Shown here: piece after piece, positions 10,666 through 22,820 of the stretch
Layout of the letters: every line of letters starts with the position of its first letter
Numbering within the stretch: position 1 is the first letter of the stretch
DNA from: Posidonia oceanica
Taxonomy: Eukaryota > Streptophyta > Magnoliopsida > Alismatales > Posidoniaceae
DNA: 64,000 nt
Reading direction: 5' to 3'
Assembly (NCBI GenBank): GCA_037176725.1
Contig: JAZBRS010000011.1
Location: forward strand, 9,052,001-9,116,000
Notes under the pieces: model-generated
The model's database searches: none
What the model was told of the DNA's origin: nothing
The model's input: the letters and a program-made list of their open reading frames with translations, nothing else
Translations under genes and position numbers: made by a program

Positions 10666-10999
10666 CTATGGGATTTTAGCCTTTGGGTGGGTCGAAAATT
10701 TTGGTGAGCTTTTGAATTAAAAGAAAATTCCAGATATCAAATACACAAGTGTTTTTACAAGAGAGCTTAAATCTTCCACCAAAAGAGTGAAATTCTTCCA
10801 CTGATTGGTTGTTTTCAAATAGTTCGACGACGCCATCTTTGAAATTTTCATGCATCCATCCCATCATCCGAAAGGAGGTTTCTTTTTAATGTTTCTCATT
10901 TTGCATCCTTTGTATTTTGTAACTAGACATTTACACTTAGTTACAATTAAGGAGATAAACCCCTGGATACGTATTTTTCAATCTACTTCATGTTAGTTA

Positions 11000-12257
11000 T
11001 AATTTGTTCTATTAATTCATTTACTATACTATATTAATCCGCATTTGATTTGTTTGTTTTGCAAAAGAAAAGAAGAAGAAGAAGAGTTTATGGGTATGGG
11101 AACCTTTAAACAATGTTGGCATTGTCATAAAGTAGTTGAACCTGCATTATCATCAAATTTTCCAAGATGTCTCAAGAGTCAGCAAAAGTGAATCGAAAAT
11201 GGCAATCATAATTACTTCAACATCTGTGGAATGAAAAAGTTGAACACAAGTAAAAGAAACCTGAGAGCACAAAACCCTTTATCCACAATAACGACATGGA
11301 TAATAGCGATGGCAAAGATGGTATTTGGGTGAAGGGTGTGGCGGTTGATGTAGGAGGTTGACGTAGGAGGTTGAGTCTGATACATCTTGGAGGCAATAAT
11401 ATAATTAATGAGTAAATTACATATACCTCTTGATTTTACAAATAATGTCAAAAAAAACTTTCTTTATGTGATGTGCACCTGACATCCGAAGTTTTTTTCA
11501 AATCCCCATCTAGTTAAACAATGACTTATTTAGACCAAAATTTTCACTACCCATTTCAAATCCCCATGTGTTTTGTATTAATCTTTTTTGCGTACTTATA
11601 ATATTAATTTTATTTTAGTAGGCTTATATTTGTTTGATACGAGAAAGAAATAAATTTTCAATTGTAGTATTTCTTGAATTCACTCATGTGCCTAAATTCA
11701 TGATAAAAGATTTCTTGATTCAATGTCACTTGTAATGATTAGTTTATTCAAAAGACACATGCTGATTTGAAATGGATAGCGAGGATATTTTGATTTAAAT
11801 ATATAGTAGTAATTTAAATTTATTAGAAATCTAAACGCCAAATACAGGAAGGGATTTGAGATGAGTTCCTGGGGGTGCACACCAAATTTTTTAAAAGGAG
11901 TCTTTTACATTAATTGTAAAGTCAAGGCGTATATGCAATTTACTCATAATTAATTGTAATCTAGAACTTGAAAATGTCATCAAAGTATAGAGTATCATGG
12001 TGCCACTACCACTATGGATGTATATCAGAAATTTTCTTCTCTTTCATACAACGATTGTAAAAAGAAAAAAGAAGAAGTCACGTAGCTTGAAGATACCAAG
12101 CATTTAGTCCTTGACTTACAAGGAATAATATGCTACAAAAAATTCTATTTCACTTAATATATTTCAAATACAATTGAGCCTCTTCCAAGTAAATAAAAAA
12201 AAAAACTTACCATGACAATTTTTTATATTCTCCGGACGTTCTTCCAGTCCTATGCTA
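11000..12257. other. AT-rich intergenic stretch
   Basis: I see no gene, no clear transposon ends and no strong repeat between the decayed LTR and the 3' end of the TAF1B-like gene. Short reading frames here have no recognisable content. The part next to 12257 should contain the 3' untranslated region of the host gene. Confidence 0.5.
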
Positions 12258-12730
12258 TCAACAGAGTATATCTTCCAGTTCTGGTTTAGACTTTTCAATC
12301 ATAGCTTCCACAGAACCATCACGAAAGGAAAGCAAACTGCTACTGATTCGCTTCTCTGTCCAAGTGAGTCTCCTCTCCAACTGCAACACACCAAGATGCA
12401 TTATGCGACAATCGACCTGGGCAAGTCTGGCAAAGGCACGAAGCAATATGTAATAATCAGCATGAGCTACATAATACAGCTTCCCAAATGATCTTTTCCT
12501 CCTATATTGACGATAATTGTCGGGTGTTTTCCTAGTTTTTCTGGGTGCTAGGTATTGAAACCAATTCTCCTCCATATCCAACTTCAAACTGTTGATAGCT
12601 TCATCTTCCAAGCAAGATAATATTTCTGTGTTGGCAAGCTCTTCAATCCACGACTTTACTTTGTCACAGTCTAATCCAGTGTTGTCTACATCTTCTCTTG
12701 GTCTCTTCTGGCTTACATCGATTTTTCCTC
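12258..12730 (-). CDS. TAF1B: TAF1B-like gene, last exon
   Basis: It starts after a CACTCAG acceptor with GKIDVSQKRPREDV and runs to a stop at 12258-12260. It includes SWIEELANTEILSCLEDEAI, the strongly conserved YYVAHADYYILLRAFARLAQ and QLERRLTWTEKRI. The phase agrees with the preceding exon. Confidence 0.85.
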
Positions 12731-15700
12731 CTGAGTGATTATTTTCCTGATAGTGATCAAAAACTTAAGTTAAGACAAAATGCACTGGCATAATCAGCAT
12801 AATTCTTCAATTGCAAAAAAGACAGCATATATGATAAATAAATAAAATAAGTCTGATGTAAAAGCATAAATAAAATGTATCCAGTAAGGAAACAAACATA
12901 GAAAAAAGGCGTGGCATTCCTGACCTTCCTCTTGGTATTGTTCTTTCACAAGGAGTTGTTGGTTGGTCAATGGGGGTTCCAGAATGCTTATACAGTTTAT
13001 ATCAATCAACTTTGAATGGCCCAAAGAGGCACCATGATATCATGATGGGGAGAATCAAGGGTATAAGTCAGAGACCCAATGTAATAAAAATGATGAGAAG
13101 CAAATAAACAGGGATCAATAAATTTGACATGATAATATAAACCCGCTAAGGACCCTATTCGTAAGACTTATTTTCAAGGTACATTGGTGTTAAATTCTTT
13201 TTTACCTTGCAAATGAGTAAGAAAGAAACAGAGACTTGTTATAAAGGTATGGAGAGGGTAAAGTTGTATGTGAAGGCATTGAAAAAAGGGAAAAAAGATG
13301 AGTAGATGACAAAAAAAAAGGGAGGGCAATCCACAAGAGCTCTTACCGGCCTCCAAGTTTTGTACCTAGTGAGAAGAGAAAGAATTTAGATATTCTCATT
13401 CAAGAATTGGCATATTCACCTGCTTCTCACAGATTTGCACAAATCTTTCAATTAGCCTGTCCTCCTCATATGACTTCCTCACTCCTGTGGCAATAACTTC
13501 CTTACAATATTTGAGGTAGGATGAGAAGTCACTAGAATAACCTGTGGATGAACATGAGAATTAATTCTACGAATCCGAAATAATTGTAAAAATTTGATAT
13601 GATACAGGTCATGAATAAATTTGTCAAGTTCGAAACTAAAAACATTAGTAAGCTAACTCTGAGAACTGCATAACACCACAAAACAATCTAAGGAAATTGT
13701 AATTTCACCGAATTTCTCTGATAAAAATATATATTCATTGCTCATCCGAAACACAAGCAAATGGAATAGCTATAGTTCAGCATATAATTATGACACTAAC
13801 TGCAAATAAGACATTTATTACAAAACCAATGAATCAGAGAAACTTAGGAAATTTTGGATTTTGGTCTTCAAAATTCATTTCTTTTTCTTTTTTTTTCTGA
13901 GAAGAAATTAAAAAGATTTTATTAAATAAAAAAGGGAAATACAATAAGAAAAACTGAAGAGAAGAAAAAGTAGTTCTATCAAGATAGAAACTCAAAGAAA
14001 ACCAAACCAAGTTCCAACAAGGGAAAAAAGCCACAAAAAGAAAACGACACTAATCATCATGGAGAACAACAACAAGATCATCATAGATCAACAAGAACAA
14101 TAAGCTCAAGCGAAGCAGTGATAGTTGAATCATTGACTAAAGTGCTGTCAGAAGATGAAGAAGACCAAACCAATCACCCTATCTCTCCATTTAAATTGAT
14201 CCATCTTCAACCCCTGGAAGATCCATCATTTCTATCTAGCCATCTAGTCCAAATAGCATGAGGAAGCATGAACCACACCATTCGCTTCCTACCAACTAGC
14301 CCTTCCCTCCTACTCCATTTCTCCGAAAAACCACTCACATAGCTCACATCACACATCCAAAATCCTCTTCTTGCTCCCTCATTAGGCAATGCCCTCACCA
14401 CCGTGCCTTCCTGAGGCCACTCCTGTAAGGATTCCAAACTGGGATGCAATTTCCCAGATCACTTGATGATTTCGGGAGTGTAATGGAATTCCAGAGATTG
14501 CAATCCATCAGTCCACCACAGAGGCCTAACTAGTGCTTCCAAGGCTACGTTCCATGATAAGAACCAAACTTTAATCCCTCCTACCACATCTTCTTCCATC
14601 ACGAGGATTTGTTTCTTGGCCATGACATCTGGAATAAGAAGGATACGTTTTTTTTCTCAATAAACCTATAGTTGATAGTCACCCCCATCATTGATGACAG
14701 GATTGGCCTCAAAGGATGTTCCATGCTTCATCACCATTCCATTCAACCACCATCACCAGCTCCAATCTTCTTCTCCATCATTTCCAGTGATTTCGACTGC
14801 TCAACCGTAACAGGAATATTTCCTTTCTTCTCTGGATTAGAAACAGAGCCATTGGAGGGACGACATCGAGGAACATCATTGCGCAACAATGCAGCTCTTG
14901 AGACAAATTGATAGGTGTCGACTCTGCTTGTCACCATCCCAACAACTTGGGTTTGTTTTGTACAACTTTTCTCCCAATGACCTCTCCTCTACACCTCCGA
15001 CACACCATGGATTCCGACACTCTGCTTGCCAATGGCCCCTACGAAACTCTTTAAGCATACATTTCCATTGGCCTTCTTCTGCACTTTGCTGGTACCCAAC
15101 AACCTCTCCACCAACAAACACCCACTCTTCAAAATTCATTTCAAGCAATTACAACTTTTGTTTTCATTTTTAGAAATAGATAGGTTCTATGCAGTGCCTA
15201 TTCATTCTTTTCTTAAGTTGTGGTTACTTGTTTAAATTCTAATGTTGAAGTATTTAGGTAGCCTCTCAAAGTTTCTTATGATGGCCACTTCTTCTTTTGC
15301 ATTCTTGTATAATTAGATTTCTGATCTTATTTTTGCCTGTACTTATTCTCCACCCATTCTTAATGCAATGAATTATCTCACCTTATTCTCCACCCATTCT
15401 TAATGCAATGAATTTCATTAAAAACTTTGATTATGGATTTTTCATAAATAAATGAAACTTCCTATCCTTCGTCAAAAGAAAACTTTGATTACATTAATTT
15501 TATAACATGACCCAAGAAACCCTCAACGTCATTACATTTCTTTCATAATGCTAAAATTACTGATGAGTTGTGCAACTACAGAACATGGATACTTCTAACT
15601 TTAGGATGGAAATGCAATCATAAGTACATAATATCAACAGAATATTGCTCTATGCATGTTCACTAGCCAATAATTACATTCTATAATTCTATAAATATGG

Positions 15701-18700
15701 AAGAAAAACTAATGTGCCTCAATTTGCAAAAAGTGGTTTTTACATATATGTTGAACCTTGTAAAGATGCAATTTTGAATATCCCTATAAATATCACAACT
15801 TTGACATGTACACTAGAAAACTATTCTCCTTGACATATATACAACAACTGCTGATGAAATACCTTAAAGATATGGTCTTTATCTATATGCTCTCCATAAG
15901 TTTTATTGACATATTCCATAAACTTTTATTATTTGCATTTATGCCCCAAAATATTTTACTTTTAGGGTCTATTTGGTAACAATTATAGGAACCAACTTTA
16001 AAAAAAAAACACTTATTCTGGAAAGCTGAACCAAACACTATTTTTTACGCCAAATTAGTTTCAATACGCCAACTTCTTATTTATGCATAAAAACTTTCAA
16101 AAACACTGATTTCAAAAGAATGTGAAGACTAGCTTTTTCAAAAACATTGCTTATGAGAATAATCTGTTTTTCCATGAGCATGACCAAACACTACCTTAGA
16201 TATACCAAAATACACCAATTTGCAAGGGGTATGTATGTGAGCCTAGGAAGCACTAACACTATATAGCAAAAGCCTTGTCCATATCTAATACTTGTACAGG
16301 GACACTCCCGACATGGCCACAATACAAGTCCAACACTACAAGTAATGTGTTTATTTATTTATTTTTATTTCTGAACCTTGAAACGGCAAGGATTCTTCCT
16401 CAATGACACTTTCTAGACACTATAGGACCATTTTCAAGTATGAAAAGTTTAAAAAAAAAAGTATGAAAAGTTCCCTTTATTTAAAAGAATAAGTCATTTT
16501 CAAATATAAGCCTGATTTTGGAGACCTTGGTTTTTACAAATGAAGGCAATGAAGTTGTTGAGGAGACTGCAAATAGAGGCTATTAAGGGACTTCTATTTT
16601 GGAACATGATGGTGCACTTTTGTTGTTTATCCTAGAGTTTGGTGTACTTTATAGTGCACCTTTTGTAATGGATTTGCGTCCCTCAATGTGTCCATATCCT
16701 GATTGTTTTGTGGTGTCTGTGGAATGTTGTGTCCTGTGTCTATGTCATAGATTCAAGCCCTTAAATTCATAGAGTTTCAAAGGATTTAAAACACCACTTC
16801 CAATATTTTCTCTATGTCTAGACATGGAAACAAATATGAGCATCCTGTCTACATATGTGGACACCAGATATAAACACTAGTACCTCCATTAAGTGAATGT
16901 TAATGAAATGGACTTTAATTTTTAATGGTAAATATTTTTGATCTAGACTTTTGTCAATGTTATATTATATATATCAAGGTTCAAATAAAGGGAGGGAAGA
17001 GAGGCTCAATCTCTTTTTGAGCGGTAAGCAAGATTTCATTAAAATTTTAAAAACGGGTTCAAAGCCAGGAAAACCAAAGAAAGACTCTTATCAAAGAGAT
17101 AAGAGGAAAATAAAACAGCAGCAAAAATTCAAAGAACTGATCCAAAAAAAACAAAAACAAAAGACAGGTGACCAGCCAAGCAACAAAGCTACCATAAGCT
17201 TCCAAACAATTGAATAGCTCATTTGATTGAGGACTTGATAGCTGTGCCCCTCAAAGTTGTTATATCAGCTACGACCCCTGTGAAGGTTCTGCGATTTCAT
17301 TCAAGCCATCTTGACCATCAAATAACATGAGGAAGGACCAACCAAAAGTCTTTCCAGGAGAGAGGCTCAATCTCAACACGCCTAAAGCAGTATTGAACCA
17401 GCAGCTATCTAAATAGGAGAGGGAAGAAACTGTACAGGATGTCCTGTTCATTTAATGAATCAGTGTCATGTGACTGACATGTTTTTTGTGTGATCGCTCA
17501 TAGAAAAGCTAATTCTTATCTGCTTTTCCTTCAGAAGTAGGGTAAAAATTCTAAGCAATAGGGCATAACAATGTGTTGAGGTGGCGAGAACTGAGAACAG
17601 GGTGGCATGTCCCGTACAAATCAATATCTCATACCAACCGAAAGGCATTGGCATGATCTTGAAGGACTGATAGGTGTATTCATGTATGACAGGATGACTT
17701 GATCTTAATTATATTTCTGGAATGGATGGGAATGCTTGTCATAAGTATGTTTCTTTCCCAAACTTAAATCCAAATAGAACATAAAGAAACTGTATTAGAG
17801 TTGAGGTAGGATAAAAAGAGAAAAGCCATTCGACACAATAATCTAATTGAACACCATGATGGTTCATTCAGAGATTAGCTTAGACATTGAAAGTGTTCTG
17901 AAGAAAAATACTCAAATGCTTTGTGTGAGCATTCAATCATTCACTCTTCTGAGTTCTGCCACACCATCTCTTTTAATTTCTCTTGCAAAAAGTACATGGG
18001 TGTGACAGCAGCAACTGTTCTAGGAGTCATTGCTAAGACTGAACCATAGAGGTCAGAGTGGTAGAAGTTCTCTTTAGTTACAGGACTTGGAATCTAAGAG
18101 TTTTAGTTACTCCTACTTGACTTAATTTATATTCATAATTTTAGATCATGACTGCTTTCATTTGATAAAACTTACAGTTCAGTTTATCTATTTAAATTTA
18201 GTTAACTAATAACTTGTCACAAAATGACTCTTGAGGTGATCTGGATATTTATCTTTCCAGTTCAGTTATTCTCATCCTCATTAGATGTCAGACGACAAGG
18301 GTCATCTCAAAGAATTGAATTGTATTTAGAACAGTGAAAGCATTACACCAAGAGATGCATTAGACAAATGGTAGATGGTAATTACTAAAAGTTGATGAAA
18401 TAATTAAGGCAATTCAGAAAGTAACAAACTGCAATAGACATAGTACAATAAGGATAGTTTGTGATCACCATATGGGCAAAGAAAATTAAAGAAGCAAACT
18501 AGCATATGTAGTGGCCTAGCGGGAAATAGAAGACTGGAAACAGACATTTGTTACTTACTATGTTTGCTGTTACTCATCTTGTCATATGCAATTTCAAGAA
18601 TACGCAAGAGTTCAATTGTATTGTATTCAGAATCTTGGCCATGTGAAGCTTTTCGTGTTGGTGATTCCATATTCATTTCGACGTTGCCATCTCTTCCAGG

Positions 18701-20156
18701 GCTAATGCCAGTCTTGCGATCCTTTTCCTGGTCCAAGAGATCATGCTCTTTGTCACAGTCAGAGAAGTTAGGATTAAGTAAACTCATTTCCCACACTCCT
18801 TGACCATGGATTTTGTATAGAATTCGTATTGTAACAATTAGTATTGCCATCACATGGACTCGTGTGGGAAGTCTGAGGCTATTTGTCGACAAACATAATT
18901 CAACAGGCATTGACCATTCGTAGACACGACAGGCAGAAGGAAGTATTTTTTCCAATGGAAGGCAAAGTTCTTTGAGAAAACGGCAAGCTAAGGCATAGAA
19001 ATTAACAGGAGGAAGAAGCAAGCCAATGCATTTAGCAATAAACCCTGCCATTGCCTCTAAATCCCATGTCCCGACCACAAAACGAGGTCTGAATAAGGTT
19101 CTCGAACGTAGAAGGCAGGCATTCGAAGGCTTTCCGAGCAACTTATCAATATCGGAGAAAGCGGATAAGTAAGGCAATTTTGCCTCTACAGCCCATTTGC
19201 TGATGTCAGTGGGCAAGATCGCCTGTCTAGCAATATGACAAGCCAAGAATGACATAGCTAATGTAGAATGTTGCGGTATCGCCTTCTTCAGCGCCCTGAA
19301 CCAAATGAAAATAGCTCTCTTCCCATACATGTCATGAGGCTCACCCTTTTCTTTGCTCTTAATGCGCCTGCATATGGGTTCTTCTGCACTCATCAACAAC
19401 ATCGACTTGGTGACTCATAACATAGCATATAGAATGTAAACGGCTAACGAAGGAGAAGAATGATATTTAATGACGATGCTTGCCTTCCCCAGCCTTCCGC
19501 CGGGCGTCCTCCTCGGACTCCTCAATGACCTTACTCGCCCACTCGTCGTCGAAAACCCGTGTCACCGCCACGAACTTAAGCCACACACCTCCCACAACCC
19601 CACAAATCAGAGGACTAACACCGAACTTCTCCACCAACGCCTCGCACTGCATCTGCACCATCACCTGCAGACCCTGCAAGTACCTCATCCTGATCGCGTT
19701 CACCACCTCCTCCGCCTCAAGAACCACCGCCGCCCTCGCTCCGAAGTCCCTCGGCTCCACCACCTCCGCCTCCTCGAACCTGTAGGGCATCTCCTCCTCC
19801 CCCTCCCCCTCCCCCTCCCCCTCCTCCTCCCCCGCCTCCCCCTCCCCGGCGGCGGCAAGGCCCCGGAGGATCTCCTCCCTGGAGGGCATCCAGGCGGCCG
19901 TGCGCTGGGACTGGTCGGTTTGGCGGGCGAAGTGACGCATGTTGTAGAGGGCGCCCTCGCCCATGACCTCGCCGGTGCCGCAGATGTCCTCGACGTCGAC
20001 GGCAGTCTGGACCACGTCCTGGGCCCGGGAGCCGCACTCGAGGCAGTAGAAGTAGCCGTCGCCGGCGCTGTCGTCGAACTCGTCGCCACCGCAGTCGCAA
20101 ACGAGGCCGTTGTGCTGCTTTGGGTTCTGCTCTTGCGACCAGTGGTTGGCTTCCAT
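12258..20156 (-). CDS. TAF1B: TAF1B/Rrn7-like RNA polymerase I transcription initiation factor (at least five exons)
   Basis: This is the only host gene I recognise. The product would be about 730 residues and act in the nucleolus, bridging RNA polymerase I to the rDNA promoter as a TFIIB-like factor. An N-terminal zinc ribbon has C20, C22, C38 and C41 (VCDCGG ... YFYCLECG). Two cyclin-like fold regions follow (SPLICGVVGGVWLKFVAV; IWFRALKKAIP; ILPTDISKWAVEAKLPYLSA). A plant-conserved C-terminal part contains YVAHADYYILLRAFARLAQ. The similarity is to plant TAF1B, the family of Arabidopsis MEE12, from memory. One intron of about 5 kb (13542-18558) is full of mobile DNA. The frame is open in all recognised exons, so the gene may be functional. 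The exon 1/2 junction is uncertain. Confidence 0.85.
12925..13009 (-). CDS. TAF1B: TAF1B-like gene, probable exon 4
   Basis: The frame LIDINCISILEPPLTNQQLL to EEG fits between exon 3 (phase 0) and exon 5 (phase 1). It has an AAAG acceptor and a GTCAGG donor. The residues are poorly conserved in this family, so the exact limits are less certain than for the other exons. Confidence 0.5.
13420..13541 (-). CDS. TAF1B: TAF1B-like gene, exon 3
   Basis: A 122-base exon between an acceptor CCACAG and a donor GTGAAT. It codes YSSDFSSYLKYCKEVIATGV and then RKSYEEDRLIERFVQICEKQ. The phase fits exon 2 exactly (A + GT makes serine), which supports the roughly 5-kb intron. It is too short to be seen without splice-site reasoning. 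Confidence 0.75.
13882..15125 (-). mobile_element. LINE-like retrocopy in the TAF1B intron, with 17-bp target duplication
   Basis: The insert is bounded by perfect 17-bp direct repeats TCTTCAAAATTCATTTC at 13865-13881 and 15126-15142. Its left end is a T-rich tract (a poly-A tail on the minus strand), so it is a target-primed insertion read from right to left. Its 5' part codes remains of two CCHC knuckles (RRGHWQAECRNPWC, then RGHWEKSC after a frame change), typical of plant LINE ORF1 or DUF4283-type proteins. There is no RT sequence. It is either internally deleted or a retrocopy of such a transcript. Stops and frameshifts make it non-coding. Confidence 0.85.
14150..15120 (-). pseudogene. 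Zinc-knuckle (LINE ORF1-like) pseudogene inside the retrocopy
   Basis: Pieces of one protein can be read in shifting frames: a knuckle pair at about 14960-15080, a hydrophilic stretch to about 14745, and FWMCDVSYVSGFSEKW further down. The CXXC-GHWxxxC spacing resembles ORF1 proteins of plant L1 elements. No frame is longer than about 90 residues. Confidence 0.5.
15345..15415. repeat. Short direct duplication, period 38 bp
   Basis: The block TTCTCCACCCATTCTTAATG followed by CAATGAATT occurs twice in succession, 38 bases apart. It looks like a simple local duplication within the intron. Confidence 0.85.
15965..16195. mobile_element. Tourist/Harbinger-like MITE, 231 bp
   Basis: The left end GGGTCTATTTGGT and the right end ACCAAACACTACC form terminal inverted repeats of Harbinger type. 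TTA flanks both sides (15962-15964 and 16196-16198), matching the 3-bp duplication of PIF/Harbinger elements. It has no coding content and lies in the TAF1B intron. Confidence 0.75.
17014..17358 (-). mobile_element. 5'-truncated LINE 3' end, 345 bp, with 16-bp target duplication
   Basis: The repeat AGAGAGGCTCAATCTC stands at 16998-17013 and 17359-17374. The insert begins with a T run (a poly-A tail on the minus strand), then a GCAAGATTTCATTAAAATTT stretch resembling the tail part of the insert at 13882. An apparent plus-strand frame (16951-17217) is not a gene. Confidence 0.8.
18559..19410 (-). CDS. TAF1B: TAF1B-like gene, exon 2
   Basis: The open frame runs from near an AG acceptor at about 19411 to a strong GTAAGT donor at 18558-18553. 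It contains EPHDMYGKRAIFIWFRALKK, AMSFLACHIARQAILPTDIS and a cyclin-fold-like helical region. It ends with one base of a serine codon, which the next exon completes in frame. Confidence 0.85.
19470..20156 (-). CDS. TAF1B: TAF1B-like gene, exon 1
   Basis: Starts with ATG at 20156 (MEANHWSQEQ) and is very GC-rich. It holds the zinc ribbon and an acidic run of Gly-Glu repeats coded by a CCCCTC simple repeat at about 19795-19840. The coding part ends between about 19470 and 19535. Possible donors are GTAAGG (in the codons for WAS) or GTCATT close to the stop of the open frame. I favour the later one because the residues between them look like protein of this family. Confidence 0.8.
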
Positions 20157-22820
20157 CGGAGAGAGGTGGGCGGCGCCGCCGGTGAGAAAGAGGACCGGAA
20201 GCGTTTTTAAGTTCTAGAATAAGAAAAGTAGCACTAATAAGGGTAAAATGATATTTAGTATTTTAAGGTAGTGTTTGATATAACGGAGATTGATACACAT
20301 ATAAGTCTCAAATAATTATAAAAATGTTCCTTATCAAGAAACAAGGAATTTGATTCCTGATAACCTCATTTATTCCTCTCCCTCGTTTCACAAGCCGTCT
20401 CCCTCCTCCGCCCCTTCCCTCTTAGAAGTGCTAGCTTCCTTCTCAACTCTCCACCCTCGATGGCCTCCTCCTTGACTCTCCTCCACGATCCTCCCTCCTC
20501 CTTCGCAGTCCTCCCTTAGGTTTTTTTTTTTTTTCGAAATTAGTTTCTATTTGTTTTTAGGTCTTCTTTTCCTATTTTTTTTGGATCTTCTTTTTCAGTA
20601 AAATAACAAGCCATACAACTAAACATTTACTTCATCTTCATATTCCCTGTGACATTGCGATTGAAATTCTTATTATTTGGAGTTGCATTTTCTTTCCCTT
20701 TTGGATCAATGTATATTCGGATATATTAATCTTTGAAATTCATGATTGTTAAGGACATCAGGACAACAATGTTCAATGTAATTTATCTAAAAATAGTTTG
20801 ATATGTTGGGACTATAATGTTCAATTGTATTCATACCTTTCCCCTACCACTGTTTCAACAAAAGGTGTATGGTAAGGTCATTTTTTTCCTATGTATGTAA
20901 CTTCCTATGTTATATTCTACTGATGTAATGTTTTGTATGTCATTTTTTCCTATGATAAAGATGCTAATTCAGAAATTATTATCCAATCTATTGTGTTGTA
21001 TGTAGTATTTGTTCTTATTATTGTTGTTAATTGCAATGTTGTATATCTTGGCTCACATCAATAAAAGTTTGGTAAGACAAAAAAGAATGAAGAGAAATGT
21101 CGTCTTGTTTTTCAACTTGTGGCTTCAGATATTACATATGGTTTTTTTTTTACACCTTGTTGGAGTGTTAATTGAGTTACGTGAATGTCAAATTAAAAGA
21201 CCTATGGAAACATGAATTTGTCATTTTTATTCTACTTGTATGAAAAAAAAATATTTTATATTATTTTTCATATTGATAGGATATTGTTGTTAATATGTAG
21301 TTGTTAATCTTTCAAATTTTGTATTTCCATTCCGATTCTGTTCTTATGTACCAAACAGTGGAAATGAATTGTCTGTCAATTCCACTCTGCAGTTTCATTA
21401 CATACCAAACACAGAAATGGAATAAAACTATTCTATTCCATTTCATTCTAGAGTTCATTCCATTCCTGTTTATTTTCATTCCAGTGTACCAATCGTAGCA
21501 TAATACTATTTATTGTTCAGTTTGGAAGTGATTTTATTTTAAAAGTGAATATGTGTATACTTGGAGATATTCTAGTTTAGGTGAAAAGTGAAATATGTAT
21601 CAAAATAAGTGTTGGAATAAGTGTAAAACATGTACAATAATAATAATCAACTTGATTATCAAGATATATATCTAATTTAAAGTATGTATACATCATATTA
21701 TATATGTATTAATTTTTAAACAAAAAATAAACATATCATATACATACATGTATCAGAATAACTTAGCGGAATAACTTTATTCTACCCTTTCCACGGAATA
21801 ACTATTCTAAAATAAGTAAATCAGAATAGAAATTACTATTCTAAGTTTATTTCGATTTTACACAACCAAATGGAATAGTAATTTCGATTTTGAAGTTATT
21901 CCAGGTGTTATTCCTTGAACCGAAAAGGAGTTAAGCTTTTAACAGTCTCATTTTCACAAATTTTCGTTGACAATTTTGCCCTCTTAAAATTCCCACTGCC
22001 AAATGAACCATCTTTTTTATGCACAATATGGTGCAGTAAGATTGTGGTCACTAGGTTGTCAAGATAATTAGTTATTCACTGTCCTATCCCTTATCTACCT
22101 ATTTAAGTGAATATAGGTAAGAAAAATTACCTAATTTTTTTTAATAAGTAGTGTAAGAATAAATAAAATTATCCATGTATTTTAATAGATAATATATGGA
22201 TGATCGTTTACCTAATCCACTTTATCCATTTAAATTATAATATTTTTTATGTTTATATTATATCACATAGGCTATAATGCCTATGGTTTGTCACTTAGCC
22301 TATTATCCATATGAGGTTTATATTATATACATACACATGATGATTATAGTTTATTAAAAAGAAAATTAGAAAAGAACCCAAAACATAGATATTAAAGCTT
22401 AAGTTCTAACTTGATCTCACTTTTCAATCGTCAAAGCTTCCAATTTTTTACTAAGTTTATGTTTAAGAATTAAATTTATATTAGATCTTAAATGATTTTT
22501 ATTAGATATGTGAACATCATGGTATTGTATTTGTTTTATTTAAACATTGTTTTGTTATATTAGTTTATAATATTTATTTAATTACTAATTATATGGTGTT
22601 TGCAAGTGATATCTATTAATTTGAATTATATGTAAGGAATGAATTATTTATTATATATATTTTGAGAATAAGAAAATCTTTAACTATTTATTACCCAATA
22701 TCTGTTATTACCTATTTATTTTGGTGGATACGAAATAATAAAGTTATTCTTAATAGATAATAAACAAGTAAGATATCGATTCATTGACAAAGGAAGAGGC
22801 GCCAATGATATTATTATTTC
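20157..22820. other. AT-rich intergenic DNA upstream of TAF1B, with MITE-like debris
   Basis: The promoter of the TAF1B-like gene must lie just right of 20156; I see no clear TATA box there. From about 20264 a GGTAGTGTTTGATATAACGG end resembles the Tourist-like MITE ends. Around 21340-21500 motifs of the type ATACCAAACAC and GGAATGAAAT recur, as in decayed MITEs. No matching second end could be fixed. No gene is supported. Confidence 0.5.

Larger units (their letters stand above)
4066..11000 (+). mobile_element. Decayed Tat/Ogre-type Ty3/gypsy element, plus strand, pol mostly deleted
   Basis: Reading forward there is a gag fragment (4283-4690), a proline/glutamate-rich linker (4890-5520), a protease-RT linker (about 5650-5975), the last part of integrase (about 6115-6300), a 3' region with tandem repeats, a polypurine tract and a 3' LTR starting at 9889. 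Each block has a counterpart in the minus-strand element at 31609-55721, in the same order. RT, RNase H and most of integrase are missing. No 5' LTR is visible; the left side is cut at the palindrome near 4066. The end of the 3' LTR is not resolved and 11000 is approximate. Confidence 0.8.
9889..11000 (+). repeat. 3' LTR of the plus-strand Tat-type element
   Basis: It starts TGTAGATATTCCGTTTTG, closely matching the LTR start of element 3. Inside are stem-loop modules near 10060, 10281 and 10515, then a TATA-like box at 10657 and a purine-rich transcribed part. I could not find a clear CA end or a flanking duplication, so the right edge is approximate. Confidence 0.7.

Noticed and set aside
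13340..13358. A 19-base micro-exon of the TAF1B-like gene (between TAG and GTAAGA)
   Set aside because: It has good borders but its phase cannot be joined to both neighbouring exons without a stop.
19470..20210. Plus-strand frame of 246 residues, and two further minus-strand frames, over TAF1B exon 1
   Set aside because: Shadow frames of a GC-rich exon; the minus-strand frame with the zinc ribbon explains the region.
20264..21500. Complete 1.2-kb MITE with GGTAGTGTTTG ends
   Set aside because: The left end is plausible but the candidate right end (ACCAATCGTAGCA) matches poorly and no clear duplication exists.
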